From: Amaranthus tricolor
Lineage: Eukaryota > Streptophyta > Magnoliopsida > Caryophyllales > Amaranthaceae
Direction of reading: 5' to 3'
DNA length: 64,000 bases
NCBI RefSeq assembly: GCF_026212465.1
Contig: NC_080059.1
Location: forward strand, 8,634,811 to 8,698,810
Position numbers and translations under genes: made by a program. Shown here one piece after another: positions 1 through 12,341 of the stretch. The notes under the pieces were generated by a model. It made no database searches. It had not been told where the DNA came from and worked only from the letters and a program-made list of their open reading frames with translations. Positions within the stretch are counted from its first letter, which is position 1. The number at the start of each line of letters is the position of its first letter.

Positions 1-1775
1 CAAGAAGCAAAACAAATTATAACAATTGGAGCTGCAATCAATATTTAAAAGTTGTTTACTTATTATTGGCTTTCAAAAAAGTAAAATTTTCGGCAAAATA
101 TTATACGAGAAAAAAAAATTAAAAAAAAATAAAATGTTCTGCCTTGCCTACGAAAATCCCACATATTCTCCTTTCGCCTAGGTTCGAGTTCTTATGTGCC
201 TCAGTATGCCTTGCTTAATATAAAAAATGCAACAATAGAAAACTACAACAGCAGCTTGCTTTTACTTCGTTTTGTTTTCAACCAAAGAATGAGAAAGGCA
301 TAAACTAGAGGGCAAAAATGGTACTCTAAAGGACGGTAAAAGGAAAATACAGAAAACAGAAGATCAACGTAAGAAAATATCAAAGATTTAAAAAACCTTA
401 TGCCAACACATTTGTCTTCAATAATAATAATAAGAATGTGATGCTACAAAACTTAGCAATTGATATTACTTAATTCACCTAAACAAAAACCACAAATGAT
501 ACAAAATTCCAATGAAGTTAGTCACATTATCATGTTCTTTGTTTAATGACAATCTCTAAATGAATGGCTATTGTAAAATAGGTAGAAAACCTTTTCCCCA
601 CAGAAGTTCTCTCTCAAAAGTAAGTCTACATATGATAATGAAATCCATTTTTTGATAGCTAAAATTTCTTTACAGATAAAGCACTAAAGCAGTCAGTAAA
701 ACTACAATTGGTAAAGTAGTCACTTATAGTTTGATGCTCGTTAATCCCAATATTGTGTTTGAACTTCCAAAATCCCTTGAGGATCTCACTCTCTTCAAAT
801 TTTCACCACTTTTGCTCAATTGAAGAAAAAACATAATCCCAGAAGTACAACATACTTCCATAAGATTATTTTGAAAAGATACACAATTGAAAACAAGGGA
901 TTTTTACAAGGTGGCTTCAACTATTTGTTAAACACTATTCTTTATAATTATCACTCACAACTAGAGCAAGCTACGCAGTCAGCATACATATCTTAAAAAA
1001 AGTATTATCCAAATGCTTTTAGGATTTCCCCTAACGTTGCTTTTCAAATTAGTAAAATTTTCATAGGGGTATTGATCATGATCCATGATCCATGATAACA
1101 AATCCCTTTATGAAAAGTAAAGTATCTAGTCTTCTTAACAAAAATGGTGTATCCTTTAAAAGCTCCCACCATGGTGCAAAAATGTGGTAATGACTTCAAA
1201 ATCCTAGTTATGTTGACATTATCAACACCCAACTTAGTTGACATTATCAACAAGCACCAACCCATCCAACTATCAATGCATAAGCCTCATCAATTGTATA
1301 ATACTTTACATGAGGCTATATATTCTTTTAACACCCACTAACCATAATTTTTCTCAATATCCTTCCTTCTCTAGTTAGTTTAACACCCTGATTCCAATGC
1401 AACATTAAAACTATCAAGCAGCAATGACTTCAAAATCCTTATTAAACGATGATTAAGTTTCTGTGATGAATTGGTAAGACAAATTTGACCCACTGTCTAT
1501 GGTAATACCATTCACTTTCATTCATCAACTACGACCCAAACCAGATAGTTTATGGGTATCTTAAGTCCAACCTTAATAGTGAATCAAAACAACATACATA
1601 CATATATACGTACATACATACATACACACGTCCCCAAACTGAAAACATGGTAGAATGATGATTTCACAAACAATAACACCCATTTTACTCCCTCTATTTC
1701 AACAAATGTAAACATTAATGTTAATATAGACAACGGAAGAAACCAGATCCAAAGACAATTTAGAATAAAGGTAAC
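1..1775. other. 3' intronic or downstream region of CSN8, no exon recognised
   Basis: This AT-rich stretch lies downstream of the third CSN8 exon on the minus strand. The CSN8 model is open at its end (phase 1 after the third exon), so at least one more exon must follow, but I found no minus-strand segment matching the C-terminal part of CSN8. The stretch may be one long intron with the last exons beyond the left edge. It also holds a short run of CATA/TACA microsatellite near 1598-1630. No other gene is supported; short open frames here look like chance. Confidence 0.5.
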
Positions 1776-2292
1776 CTGAAAAGGCAGCAACAAGGGGTTG
1801 AATTTGTGGAGTCCAATTGAAAGAACGAAGAGCTTCATAAACAGCAGCATATTCCCGTGTCCAAAGCTTTTGACCAATCTTCCAAACTGCAACAACTTCA
1901 GGCTGATTCTCTTTTATAGCTAACGGCATAGATTTCCAAAGAAACCTCGCGCTATTACTGTATGTAAATCAGACATCAAAGATTAAACCAAAGGTATATT
2001 AGGGTTTATCAAACAAAATATCAAGAGTAAACTGACTTACATGTCACCGGCATATATGTGCCCTAGTAGGTGAATTGCGTACGGCCAATCGTTCTCATAG
2101 GTAATGCCTTCAGCGGAGACCTGAGACCAGAGTAAATGATCAACACTATGGATTAAGAGTGATCAATCGAGAAGAGAAGAGAGAGCCTGCCTGAAGCATC
2201 AAATTGTCGCAGACATCAGCGATTTTGTCGTAAGATTTTGCAGCAATTGCGTCAGTGAGTGATGAGAAATCTATGGCGGTCGCTTCCTCCAT
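1776..2292 (-). CDS. CSN8: COP9 signalosome complex subunit 8 (CSN8), first three exons, partial
   Basis: CSN8 is the smallest PCI-type subunit of the COP9 signalosome, the nuclear complex that removes Nedd8/Rub1 from cullin-RING ubiquitin ligases and represses photomorphogenesis. Coding exons on the minus strand are 2292-2191, 2120-2041 and 1957-1776. They encode 121 complete codons beginning MEEATAIDFSSLTDAIAAKS and including DWPYAIHLLGHIYAGD, ARFLWKSMPLAIKE and GQKLWTREYAAVYEALRSF, which follow the plant CSN8 N-terminal two thirds closely. Plant CSN8 is about 195-200 residues, so roughly 75 residues are missing. The start is the first ATG, with no in-frame upstream alternative needed. Intron 1 has a GC donor (CAG|GCAGGC) instead of GT; the other donors are GT. 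The C-terminal exons are not visible in the window. Confidence 0.88.
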
Positions 2293-2629
2293 TGTTGTAT
2301 CGGTGTATACTACTTCAGAGATTTGCGATTTAACTGTTAAACCTTCAAGCTCTTCTCACATTGAAAATGTAAACTAAAAACAGTTAGGCTTTTTAAAGAT
2401 CGTTGAAAGACGTATCTTAATGCATATTTACCGTATTTTTAATGTCTATTTACATTATTATTATTAATATTTACTTATCGTATCTTTAATGTCTAGTTTT
2501 AATATTTTAAGTATTTACTTATATTAATTTTTAATACCTAGTTACAATATTTTAAAAAATATATAATGAGCCGGTCCAATTAAAGATAGTCTCTACAAAA
2601 GACTTTGTCTCGCAAGAATAAAGAACCTT

Positions 2630-3118
2630 GTACAACAATATTAGTAAGATTGAAACAAATAAGCTTATTTCAAAAAAAAAATTCCTAAATAAGCTAGGAA
2701 AAATATTAATTCTAAAAAATAAGCGTCTTCATGGCAAAGTTAAAGTCAGGTATGTTCGTTATTGCTAACAGCAAACAAAAAAAATAGTAAAAAAAGTCAA
2801 AATTTTTTGTTCGCTAATTTGTTTGTCAATATAACAGCGAACAAAATTTGTTTTAATTCTTTTTGTCCCTTCCAACGCTATGACATCGTCTCTTTTAGTT
2901 TGTTGTTACTCTGTTTTAATTTCTTGTTTCTTCTAACGCTATGACATTGTCTCGTTTTGTTCGTTGTTACTAACCGCGGACAAAGAATTTTGACTTGTTC
3001 TGACCAAATTCTTTGTTCGTTGTTACTTACAGCGAACATACTTGACCTTAGTTTTGACATGAAACGCTTATTTTGGGAATTGAATTTCCCGAAGCTTATT
3101 TTCGAAATTTTGTTGTAC
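2630..3118. mobile_element. Foldback-type / MITE-like inverted repeat element
   Basis: The two ends are inverted copies of one another. Left arm motifs GTACAACAA, AATAAGCTT, AATAAGCG, then GTCAGGTATGTTCG recur in the same order as the reverse complement of the right arm (GTACAACAA, AATAAGCTT, AATAAGCG, GTCAAGTATGTTCG). Arms are about 120-150 bp around a centre with degenerate repeats of an 'AACGCTATGACAT' phrase (near 2874 and 2935). No protein-coding capacity is seen, so it is non-autonomous. The target duplication is not clear, so the superfamily is undecided. Confidence 0.65.
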
Positions 3119-4455
3119 TTAGCTTTGCAATATCAAAAAACAACATACAATTCACAATTAGTTAAGGCTGTTAATTTTGTATTTGAGGCTTTACAACCAA
3201 ATGTTTTGAAATTTGTATGGATCACTTTACAAGCATGTAAATTTGAGGTGATAAAAAAATTTGGGTGGTGTAGATTATCACATTCCATATATGAATAAGA
3301 CCAAACTTGCAAGAAAAGGAAGACTTTCAAATTATTGTATGTAGGCATCAATGATTGAGAAGAGTATGTTTGAAGTCATTTTATTTTATGTAGGCATCAA
3401 TGATAAAGAGTATTTTCACTAGACAACGGAACCAACAAAATAACCAACAATGAAAACAAGTAAACCAACATTAACATAACCACTAATAACACAACCGTCA
3501 TCAAAATAAGCAGCACTAAAAGATCCAACATCAACATAAACAACAGCAAATGAACCAGCATATAAATAATAACACTTTTGTAAAAACCAGTTGCATATTA
3601 GATGGGCAAACAAATCACAAATCGCAAACAGTAGTATAACTTTTGGGTTACTTGTGAACACTCACACTTTTGGGAAAGTTTAAGTCAAAAAAATACGAAG
3701 TTATAAAAATCATGTACTAGATCTCAAAGTTTTTTAACACTAAACATTTTAATGGAACGCAAAATATTAAGAGTAAAATGATAGCTTAATACTTAAATCA
3801 ATTGCATGTCTCTCAGAGAACAAATTGTTCTCATCACAGAGAAGTGAAGAACCCATAAAACAAATCAATTGCCTCCTAAATCCGACAAAGAACATAGCCT
3901 CCTAAACTTCAAGTTTGGTGGCCTTATGAACTCAAAATCTTAGATTGGTGGTAAAAAAAAATTAAATTTTTTAGAGTTTTTCAATAGCTAAGAATAAAAA
4001 ATTTATCTTAAAAAATAAAAATCATAGGGCAAAAAAGAGGTCTCAAAATCATCATTGACCACAAACATCCATAAAATCAAGCAAAAAATAACGAAATCAT
4101 CACAAGTCAGGAGGAAAGATAGATCCGCATACAAGAGAAGGGTCAATGTACATCAAAATTAGACTAAACGTCATCATCGAGTGATTCTTTATCTAAAGAA
4201 CGGAAAAGATCATCCATATTTAGTAGATCTAGTTGTAAATCAAATATACACTGAATATCTTCATCCTCTAAATTCAACTCCCTTAGCCAAGTTGGATCCG
4301 TTTCTGCAGAAATGGTTGGAGAAGAGGCACATAAGTATTGTAAGAAAACCAAGGATTTGGAGGATTAGCAAAACCAATTTTTTTTGATGAGAATAACTAA
4401 GAAAGACCCCATTTTAGTGAACCATAATAATAAACCTAGATGAATACAAACCTAG

Positions 4456-4680
4456 ATGAGGAAGATGAAGAACTGTATTTTAAGGATGAAGAACCAAAAG
4501 GAAGAAGATGGACAAGTTTTATTGAGTCAAATGAGGAAGATGAAGAACCGAATTTTAAAGATGAAGATAAAGAACCAAAAGGAAGAAGATAAACAAGTTT
4601 TAGTGAGTCAAAGGAGGAAGTTAAAGAACCGAATTTTAAGGATGAAGATGAAGAACCAAAAGAAAGGTGAATGAACAAAT
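4456..4680 (+). repeat. Three-copy, about 78-bp tandem repeat with coding-like acidic units
   Basis: Three units start near 4456, 4533 and 4612. Each begins GAGGAAG(A/T)T(G/A)AAGAAC and runs through GAACCAAAAGGAAGAAGAT and AAGTTTTA.TGAGTCAAA. Read on the plus strand in one frame the units give acidic peptides of the form EEDEEPNFKDEDKEPKGRR, broken by a TAA between units 2 and 3 and a TGA after unit 3. The minus strand is open across the array as a Ser-rich frame. This looks like the remnant of an acidic-repeat protein exon or a non-coding minisatellite. I do not recognise a family. Confidence 0.55.
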
Positions 4681-4901
4681 ATGTATGGAAAAGGAAGAAG
4701 ATTCGAGACTTAGGGTTTTAATGAGGTGAGTGAATGAGTGTAGGAGGTTAGATTAAATAGAAAGGGAGGGAATAATTAAGATTTTAATCAGAATTAGTGC
4801 ATTAAATATACTAGATTAGTTAGATAAGTAAGGATAATTTTGTAATGACATAAGGGTAGATAATATAGTAAAAGACCAATACCAAAAAGGGAACACATTT
4901 T

Positions 4902-5026
4902 ATTGTATGAGACGGTTTCACCGAGAGACATGCTTCATATTTAGATTAAATAATACAATAATTAAAACTTTTAATCAAATGAACTTTTTATATGAACTCG
5001 TCTCACGCTAAAACGGTTTCATACAA
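4902..5026. mobile_element. Short inverted-repeat element (GAGACGGT family), copy 1
   Basis: The ends are inverted: TTGTATGAGACGGTTTCA at the left and the reverse complement of AAACGGTTTCATACAAG at the right. The centre is an AT-rich 'attaaaacttttaat' stretch. The same family, with a better preserved centre, occurs at 20798-20924 and 25080-25191. It lies about 200 bp upstream of the NDUFA5 start, so it is part of or close to that promoter. Confidence 0.6.
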
Positions 5027-5236
5027 GTGTAAGGAAGAGAATGAGACCATTAAGGTGAATCTACCCCATGAGACCGGTATGAGGATAGGAACCCCAATTT
5101 GCAAGCCTTGAAGTTTAATTTGCATAAAAAAGGAGAACTAAACCTTGGAGTCTCTGGCCGTTGAACATCAGCGACACAGGAGTGGAGATAGACGTAGAAA
5201 CGATAGAGAGAGAAGTAGCGAGAGCAGTGAGCGAAG

Positions 5237-8200
5237 ATGTTCTTGAGAAGGATAGCGAGGCCATTAATGGCGAAAGTGAAGGAAACAACCGGGATCGTTG
5301 GGTTGGAGGTGGTTCCAAATGCACGGGAAGTTTTGATTTCTCTCTACACCAAAACCTTGAAAGAGATCCAATCTGTTCCCGAAGATGAAGGCTATCGTAA
5401 GGCTGTTGAAAGTTTCACTCGCCATCGTCTCAAGGTTTGCCAAGAGGAATTTGATTGGCAGACGATCGAGAAGCGTCTTGGTTGTGGTCAAGTTGAAGAA
5501 CTCATTGAAGAAGCTCAAGATGAACTTAAGCTTATTGCTCATTTGAATGGTTTGTTTTCCTGTTTATCTACATATTTCTAGCTCCTTTCTATAATGACGA
5601 TTAATTCGTACGTTATTTTTTGAGTTCTATATTGCCGTAAGCTTATCTTCAAACCCTAATTTGGTTTTCTCGATTTGGGATGGTTTTTGGATCTACATTT
5701 TCTATTAAAATACTGTTAATTCTACCTTCAATGATCGGATCATGAACACCATTGCTAAATGCTTCCGGAATTTTTTTTTTTTAGTTTATTCGATGGCGGA
5801 CTCTGATTTTCTGCAATTATTTTCATTAGCTTATAGTTTTAAGTTCCAATGTCGATCATGAACACCAGATGTGGACATGTCTTTATGCCGCTTAAATTAG
5901 TTTTTAGAATGTGAAACTGGAAAGCTATTGGTCGGATAGCCGACGTATTTGTATAGGAGATTAACTGAAATTAGTTATTCTTGATTTATTAGTGATCCAG
6001 TAGAATGGAAATCTGTTCTATGTGTACCAAATTGGTGTGTCAACATTTTGCTGGTCTTGCTTGAAAATGTGTGCAACTTGGTATATCTTGACGTTTTCTG
6101 TATCTGATGTTTGACTATGTATTGGGCTTTCTTCTGACGTTATTCAATACTCACACAACAGACTGAGGAACTAAGATGAATTTTAAAGGTTCATGAATCA
6201 TGCACTCCTCATCTGAGATTGGGACTAAACCAGCTTTCTGCTTGTTTGCCCTACATTATGAGGCAACACTGTAAAGTTTGGGAATCAGGATAGCAAATCA
6301 CCCTTCTGAATCTTTTTTTCGATTTTATATCCTTTGTTGCATCTGCGAATGTTGTGAAATCATCCAAGGTGTACGCTAGAAGCTGAGAGGAAAAACATAA
6401 CAAGTAGCTATGACAAAGTTGTTCTTGAGACACAACAAAGGAAAGGAGAAATAGGAGAATTAGAAGAAGATAAGTTAAATGGTTTTCTATGATACTACTT
6501 CAACCACAAATGATTTTTATTTCTATTATGTAATTATACACACAACTAACTTTATTGGAGTAAGTTCTGTTGAAGATTACCTCCCCTCTTTGGTGATGCT
6601 TCCCCCTCTCTCCGAACTTTCTTGGAGGTGGATGAGCTTAAGTTGTCACATTTCATCACACATCAATCTTTATCTTCAATACACATTTTTAAATCCCTCA
6701 AAAGGGCAAAGGAATCATTTTTGGAGTGCCAGATGAAGATTCTCAGAGCTAACAAAGTGTTCGTTTGATAATTGACATCGCTCAACTCAACATAAGTCAT
6801 TTTTGTCTGAGCAAGCCACTTCGTGAAACTACACTTCTTGCTTGACCCAACTGCACTTCGCTCACTTTGCGCATCCGTGTGTGCACAACTCCTATGCTTG
6901 TTAACGGGGATTTGCTCGTCTAGGCAAGCGCTCAACCTAGCTATTGTCTGCCAGACCAGTGCATCTTTGATGCTCATTGGAGTCTTTTGCTTCCTTGCTC
7001 TACCATCATGATCATTACTCTTGGCTATCTAACACCTAGATCTTGTCATCATTTGGGAACTCTTCTTCTTCTTTACTCATTTTTTTAATGATGACATTCA
7101 TTCTAGCAAATCCTTGCTTGTCTGAGCGAGCGTTGAACCCTGTTCGTCTGAGGAACCACTTCCAGCCAGCTTTTACTTTTCTCTTCACCATATGCGTGCT
7201 CCCTTGGTCACCTCTAGCTCGTCTGACTTTCTCTGCTTTGGTTGGCTTGGCCCTTAGACTTATAATGATATTACAAATACTTAAGATATTAAATGGCTCT
7301 TCTATCTCCTTGTTGATTTTCATTTCTTTGCGTTATATTTCCAGTCACAAGTAGCTAAGTGCTCAAGTTTGGGAATGTGAGAAGGAAGTTGACAGATTTA
7401 AACACTCACCAGGTTGTGGTCTTATGTCTACCCATTTGACCTTAATTATTACTCCCTAGTTCGTCCTGCTAATAGAATGTCTTTTATAGCAAGACTCTTA
7501 GATATTGTGGGTCTGGTTGTATCTTTCCCATTTTGAGTTTCCCATACACACAAATATCTGTCAATTGATTTAAAAACCCTCACCTATACCTAGAACTTGT
7601 CGATGCGGAAAAGGCTTGAGAATTAGGAGATCAAGCATTTCTCTACAAGTTTATTACTTATGAGAGTATTTAAAAACCCTTTTTTGTTTTGTAGGAAGAA
7701 CAAGAAAAACTTAATTGTGAGTTTAGAAATTTAAAGGTATCCATTTACTTGTTTACTTGATGAAGTATGCTACTTGTGTGGATATAATCCATTAATGACT
7801 CATTAGTCACAAAGTAGTTCAAAAATTTGTTAACAAAATCTTTGACATGTCTGATCGGGACTTTACGTCCTTCAATAGTAATACCGCAAGTGCATGGCGT
7901 AGCGCAATACGTCGGCAAGTACGGGTCGAATGCACAAGGAGTGGGGTGTATATCAAGGGATTCTCAATCAATTAGTTGGTTCAACAATGTATATATATGT
8001 TTGTTGGTGTAATTAACTAAAATAAGAAAATAAAGACTAAAGCTAAAACAAAGCATAAAACAAGTAAAGATGCTAATTAACCAAGAACATTAGATTAAAG
8101 GCATAAAAACACATGAAAAGATAATATGATGATGAAGAGGCAAAAGACTAGACTTTCTCATTAAAATAGTGTTTACTAATCTTCAATCTAAGGTCATAGA

Positions 8201-11200
8201 TATGGGTTATGGGGAAGAATGTATCTTGGATACTAATGTTCTCTCTCAAGCAACAAAAGCTTCTTAAAACATACTCAACTACCTATTCTCATGGAGCTAA
8301 TCACATTTTAAGACATGGAGCACACATTCAACATTTCCAATCAAAACATCTACCTTTTTTCATAAAGATGATTCGATTTTAAAGCATGGATTATCATTAG
8401 AAATCGACTCTCGCCCTCAATCCAGACACTATGGTAATAGCAATATTCATCTCAAACCATAAACAACAAAACCAAGCCAAAGGTAAAGAAAGCAATTTAG
8501 ACTACATACATGTGATAATACCTAGCCTAAGCCAAAATAAACTATTCACTCATATTGAAGTTAAACATAACTAAAGACATTGAATTCATGATAAGCACTA
8601 ATAACAAAAATCAATAGCAATTAAATGTTGAGAATAGAAATTACTAGCTTGGAATTCAATCCAAAGAAGATAATCAATTGAAGAACTAAAGAATGCCAAT
8701 GATAAACTCCATAAGCTCCAATTGCAATCCAAATGTTTGATGAAATGCTTCAATAGATTGACTTGATCTCAATTACATGAATATATCAAATGATCTTTAA
8801 TAATGAACTAATAAAAAGCATGAACCCTCTAATAAGTGTTTGAATAGAATTTGCAACTAAGAGTACAAGAATGAATCAAGGAAAATACATAAAGAAAGAT
8901 TAAAACTAACTAATAAAAGCTTAAAATTCAGAACATGAGTTGTAGAAGAAAATGGATCATTTGCCTGAGCCTTCTTTTTCTCTATTTATAGGAGGGAGGA
9001 CAAGTGGTGGGTGGTGGCTTCATGATTTCTCCACCACCTTATGTGTGAGATAGGTAAGCTATAGATGGGTGGCAAATAGGGGTGGTGGAGCAGTAGAGTA
9101 TAAGAGGCATAAGAAATGGGTAGGGCAGCGAATCAGCAGCTTTTAAAAGCGTAATTATTTCTGACCTCCCAAATTGCTCGACTCGAGCCAATCCGCTCGG
9201 CCTGTCGAGCAAGCATCAGGTACACAGGTCAAAATTTTAAAAACAGAGCAGTCACCAAAAAAAACTCCGCTCGACCCATTGAAAATGCTTCTGTCGATAT
9301 TTTAAAGCTACTGGAAGTGAATAGTACTTTCGCTCGATCCAAGCCAACATCGCTCGACCGGGTCGAGCGGCCTTCAGGATGGTCTTGCTCAGCTTCTATC
9401 TCTAATACAAGTCTTTTTTATGTTCGAGCAAACTTGGCTCGACCCATTTTTGGTCGAGTGGGCTTAGAAAGGTCTACTTTAGCTCCTTTTGGTCTTGTTT
9501 CCTTGACTTGGGTCATCAAGGCTAAGTATTATGAAAAGTTGGTTGCTCTTTTCGGATTGATCAAGATATGAAAAGAAAATTGACTCTTGGCGAGGAATTG
9601 GTTCATCTGTTATAATTCCCTTCCCCATCTATTCTTTTTCTTTTCAAGTCACCAAAACTTGTCTTCTTAGATTTCCGCCTTCCACTCCTTGGGATTTGCC
9701 ATTACTTTAACTCCTCTATAATTAGAAACCCCTTTACCAATGTTTGTTTTCCTACTTACTCTTATGTCCTTGGGTTTAATACCTTGCCATCACGGCCACC
9801 ATCCTTACTCATGGTTGGAATTGCTAGTGAACATGAGTGTATATTAATCATTAGATATTATATGAATGATTTGGCATTTCGCTACGCTTATAAAAATACC
9901 TAGTCATCACCTCCTTCAACTTGTGTTGCTCAGACTCAAGACTCAACATTTCCCGACCATACTGGTGGGACCTAATCCACTTGTCGACAGGGAATACAGA
10001 CTCATTAGAGAGAAAATGGACTTTGAATTAATTGAAGAAAATCTTATGTCTTGAAATCAAACACCAAACTAAGGGCATGGTCTATGAAAAAGTCCATATA
10101 GTCACCATCTCCAACATGAAAAAGTCTATTCATTTGATACTCCAACATCATGCAATGCAAGATAGGATAGAGAAAAATAAGATATTTGTAAATAGTGTAG
10201 AGATAGATTGTGTTGTTTTTGACATTTTAGAGGCACTGAGCAAAAAATGAAAACAAAGTCCCTTATATAGTTTTCACTTTTTTTAAAGTTGAAAATTTTT
10301 CGATATAATTTTTTCAATAAAACCATTTAAAATTACTAAACTTAAAACATCAAATATTAATAATAAACAATTTTTTTGAAAAATTAAACAACTCTTATTC
10401 TAAAATTGAGCTACATTTTTCGACCACCATCATTATTTATGTACAATTTTTTTTTTTGCTATACAAGACAAAAATTCAAGTCCTTTAAAGTAAATGTATC
10501 ACAAGCTAGAGATATACTCCCTTTATCCCTAAGAGATTGCTACAGTTTCTTTTTTTTAGTGTCTCTTTTAACTTAACTACAATTTTCTTTTATATAATGT
10601 TTTCCTCATCTATACATTTCAACTTTCCTTTGATATCTTCCACCCAATTCAAACGTCTCACAATATCTTAATCTTTGTGTAATATGTAACTGTGGCACTT
10701 TCTTAGGGAGGGAGGGAGTACTTCCTACTAGCATTGCTCAACGGTCATTAGTGAAGATATTTTATTGTACTATAAATATACACTTCTAAAAATACTCCTA
10801 ATAAAAAATGCAATTGTGAACTACTCTTATAGTGGTAGACAATCATAATTTTAATTTGATGTACAACAATTTACCGCCATTATCATATACTACTATAATT
10901 TTATTCCAATAAAGATGAGTATGTTTAGTGGTTGTTTCTCGAGATGGAGTTTCTCCACCGCCACTAACCAGTATTTCGACCTCTCCTCACCTCTAGGGAC
11001 AGGCCCCCCATAAATGGAGGGAAGAGGATACATTATTATCTTAGGACATGGAAGTAGGAAGGGTGAAGGAAAAGCTTAGTTTGTACATAAAAAAAGATTA
11101 TTCATCAAATTTTTTCCTTAAAATTATTTTCTCCTAGTAGTGCACGGTGACACACATAATGTTTTAGAAGGAACATCTTATGCCCATATTAGCTTAAATA

Positions 11201-12341
11201 GCACAATAGCTGATTATTTGAAATCTTTCTTTGATAGTTCCTTGGCTTCGACTAAAGTAAAATGACTCATTAAATTATGTGCACTTCTTATTTATATGAA
11301 GTTGCACATGACGTCTGGGTATGGTTGCCGAGTTATTGATTTGGAACTTTTTTAATTGAAAAAGGTTGTTGCTTTGTCGGTGATTTATGGTGGTAGTTGA
11401 CAGCTCGATGATTGATTGTGGGAGGGATGATTGATGAGGAAGCTTTTTGATTCTTTTCCTTTCCTATGTGCAAACCAAACAACCCTTCAATTTGTGAGAG
11501 CAGCTACTGGAGTTTGGTTAAGATTTTCTTTATGTTTTTGTTTCGGTCTTTTTTTTTTCACGATCATTCTCTAGGATATTTGAGCCTGGGGACTAGAGAT
11601 TCTATGACATTGTCATGTCCTTCACGCATGAGGTTAATTTGTTCATATTCATTGATTGAACTTTTTTTTTAACAGATACTAGTATATGTTTTCAAAATTG
11701 GCTATCAAATTCTAGAGAGCAATATCCCTGACGAAGTAACATATTTTTCTTCCTGCAACTTAAAGAGCTGTGTCCATTCCTGAATCCATTTAACACTCAA
11801 GCTAACATCAGTGCTTGATGATTGTCATCTATTTAGTAGTCGATCTTTTCTGTTTGCATGTGTGAGTGTCTCTCTCCATCATTCCCTACACAACAAAGCA
11901 TTTGTTTCATATGTTAAGGGAGAGATCACTGTGCTAAATTGCTGTGTAATATGTAAATTACACCAACTCACTAACAAATGAAATGTTTAGTGTTGATGTT
12001 GGTAATTCCCTCTGTCCCTTTAATCATCATGAGCACCTTACCTTTCTAATGGATGACATTTTTCTGAGCTGCCCTTTTCCTGGTTTTTTGAGCTGCCCTA
12101 TCTATGTGTCGACAATTTGTTGATATTCTAATTTGTTGGTTCTACAGAGTGGGATGCATGGGGCGTCCCTGATGACTATGAGTGTGAGGTTATTGAGAAT
12201 GATGCTCCAGTTCCAAAACATGTTCCATTACACCGGCCAGGACCGCTTCCTGAGGAATTCTACAAAACGATGGAGGCAATTACTTCAAAATCTGTCAATG
12301 AGTCAGCTATTACAGATGGTGATTCCAAGTCGAAGCAGTAG
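5237..12341 (+). CDS. NDUFA5: NADH dehydrogenase (ubiquinone) 1 alpha subcomplex subunit 5 (complex I B13 subunit)
   Basis: This is an accessory subunit of mitochondrial respiratory complex I, located in the matrix arm. Coding exons are 5237-5549 and 12148-12341, joined in phase 1 (GAG across the junction), giving 168 residues, the usual plant length. The protein starts MFLRRIARPLMAKVKETTGI and contains VPEDEGYRKAVESFTRHRL, EKRLGCGQVEELIEEAQDEL and, from exon 2, EWDAWGVPDDYECEVIENDA and HRPGPLPEEFYKT, which are hallmark B13 segments. The start at 5237 is chosen because family proteins begin MFLRR; an out-of-frame ATG lies upstream at 5161. The N-terminus has no classical cleaved presequence, as is usual for this family. 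The single intron is unusually long (about 6.6 kb) and holds transposon remnants. Confidence 0.95.
7847..9815 (-). mobile_element. Possible solo LTR / retroelement remnant in the NDUFA5 intron
   Basis: The block opens with 'ccgcaagtgcatggcgtagc...cggcaagtacgggtcgaatgcac', a phrase resembling non-coding ends of plant LTR retrotransposons. On the minus strand a TATA-like box (CCTATAAATAGAGAAAAAG, about 8975-8995) lies inside it, as expected for a promoter in an LTR read leftward. The section 9170-9460 is rich in the tetranucleotide TCGA with 'gctcgaccc' and 'gtcgagc' phrases. No gag or pol coding is visible. Exact ends and target duplication could not be fixed, so the boundaries are approximate and the class is uncertain. 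Confidence 0.35.
10515..10720. mobile_element. Stowaway-like (Tc1/mariner) MITE
   Basis: The 206-bp segment begins TACTCCCTTTATCCCTAAGA and ends with the imperfect reverse complement (right end reads TACTCCCTCCCTCCCTAAGA on the other strand), followed on both sides by a weaker match through 'CTACAGTT' / 'CCACAGTT'. The CTCCCTCC-type terminal repeat and TA flanks are typical of Stowaway elements. It has no coding capacity and sits in the long NDUFA5 intron. Confidence 0.8.

Larger units (their letters stand above)
2293..5236. other. Intergenic region between CSN8 and NDUFA5
   Basis: This is the divergent spacer between CSN8 (minus) and the complex I gene (plus). It contains a foldback element (2630-3118), CAACA-rich low-complexity DNA near 3420-3570, an acidic-repeat minisatellite (about 4456-4680) and a small inverted-repeat element (4902-5026). 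Both promoters must lie here, CSN8 near 2300-2400 and NDUFA5 near 5030-5200, but I see no decisive TATA box. No conserved protein was recognised. Confidence 0.6.
5550..12147 (+). other. 6.6-kb intron of the NDUFA5 gene
   Basis: The intron has a GT donor (AATG|GTTTGT) and an AG acceptor (TTGGTTCTACAG). Inside I can support a retroelement-like block (about 7847-9815) and a Stowaway-like MITE (10515-10720). The rest, including 6450-7350 where short open frames occur on both strands, shows no recognisable protein. The intron is about thirteen times longer than the coding sequence. Confidence 0.75.

Noticed and set aside
1044..1341. Overlapping short frames considered as missing CSN8 exons
   Set aside because: Their translations do not match the C-terminal part of CSN8, and they lack a splice junction with the required phase.
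6479..7354. Several short open frames on both strands within the NDUFA5 intron
   Set aside because: No shared family motifs, overlapping frames on both strands, and biased low-complexity composition suggest repeat-derived noise.
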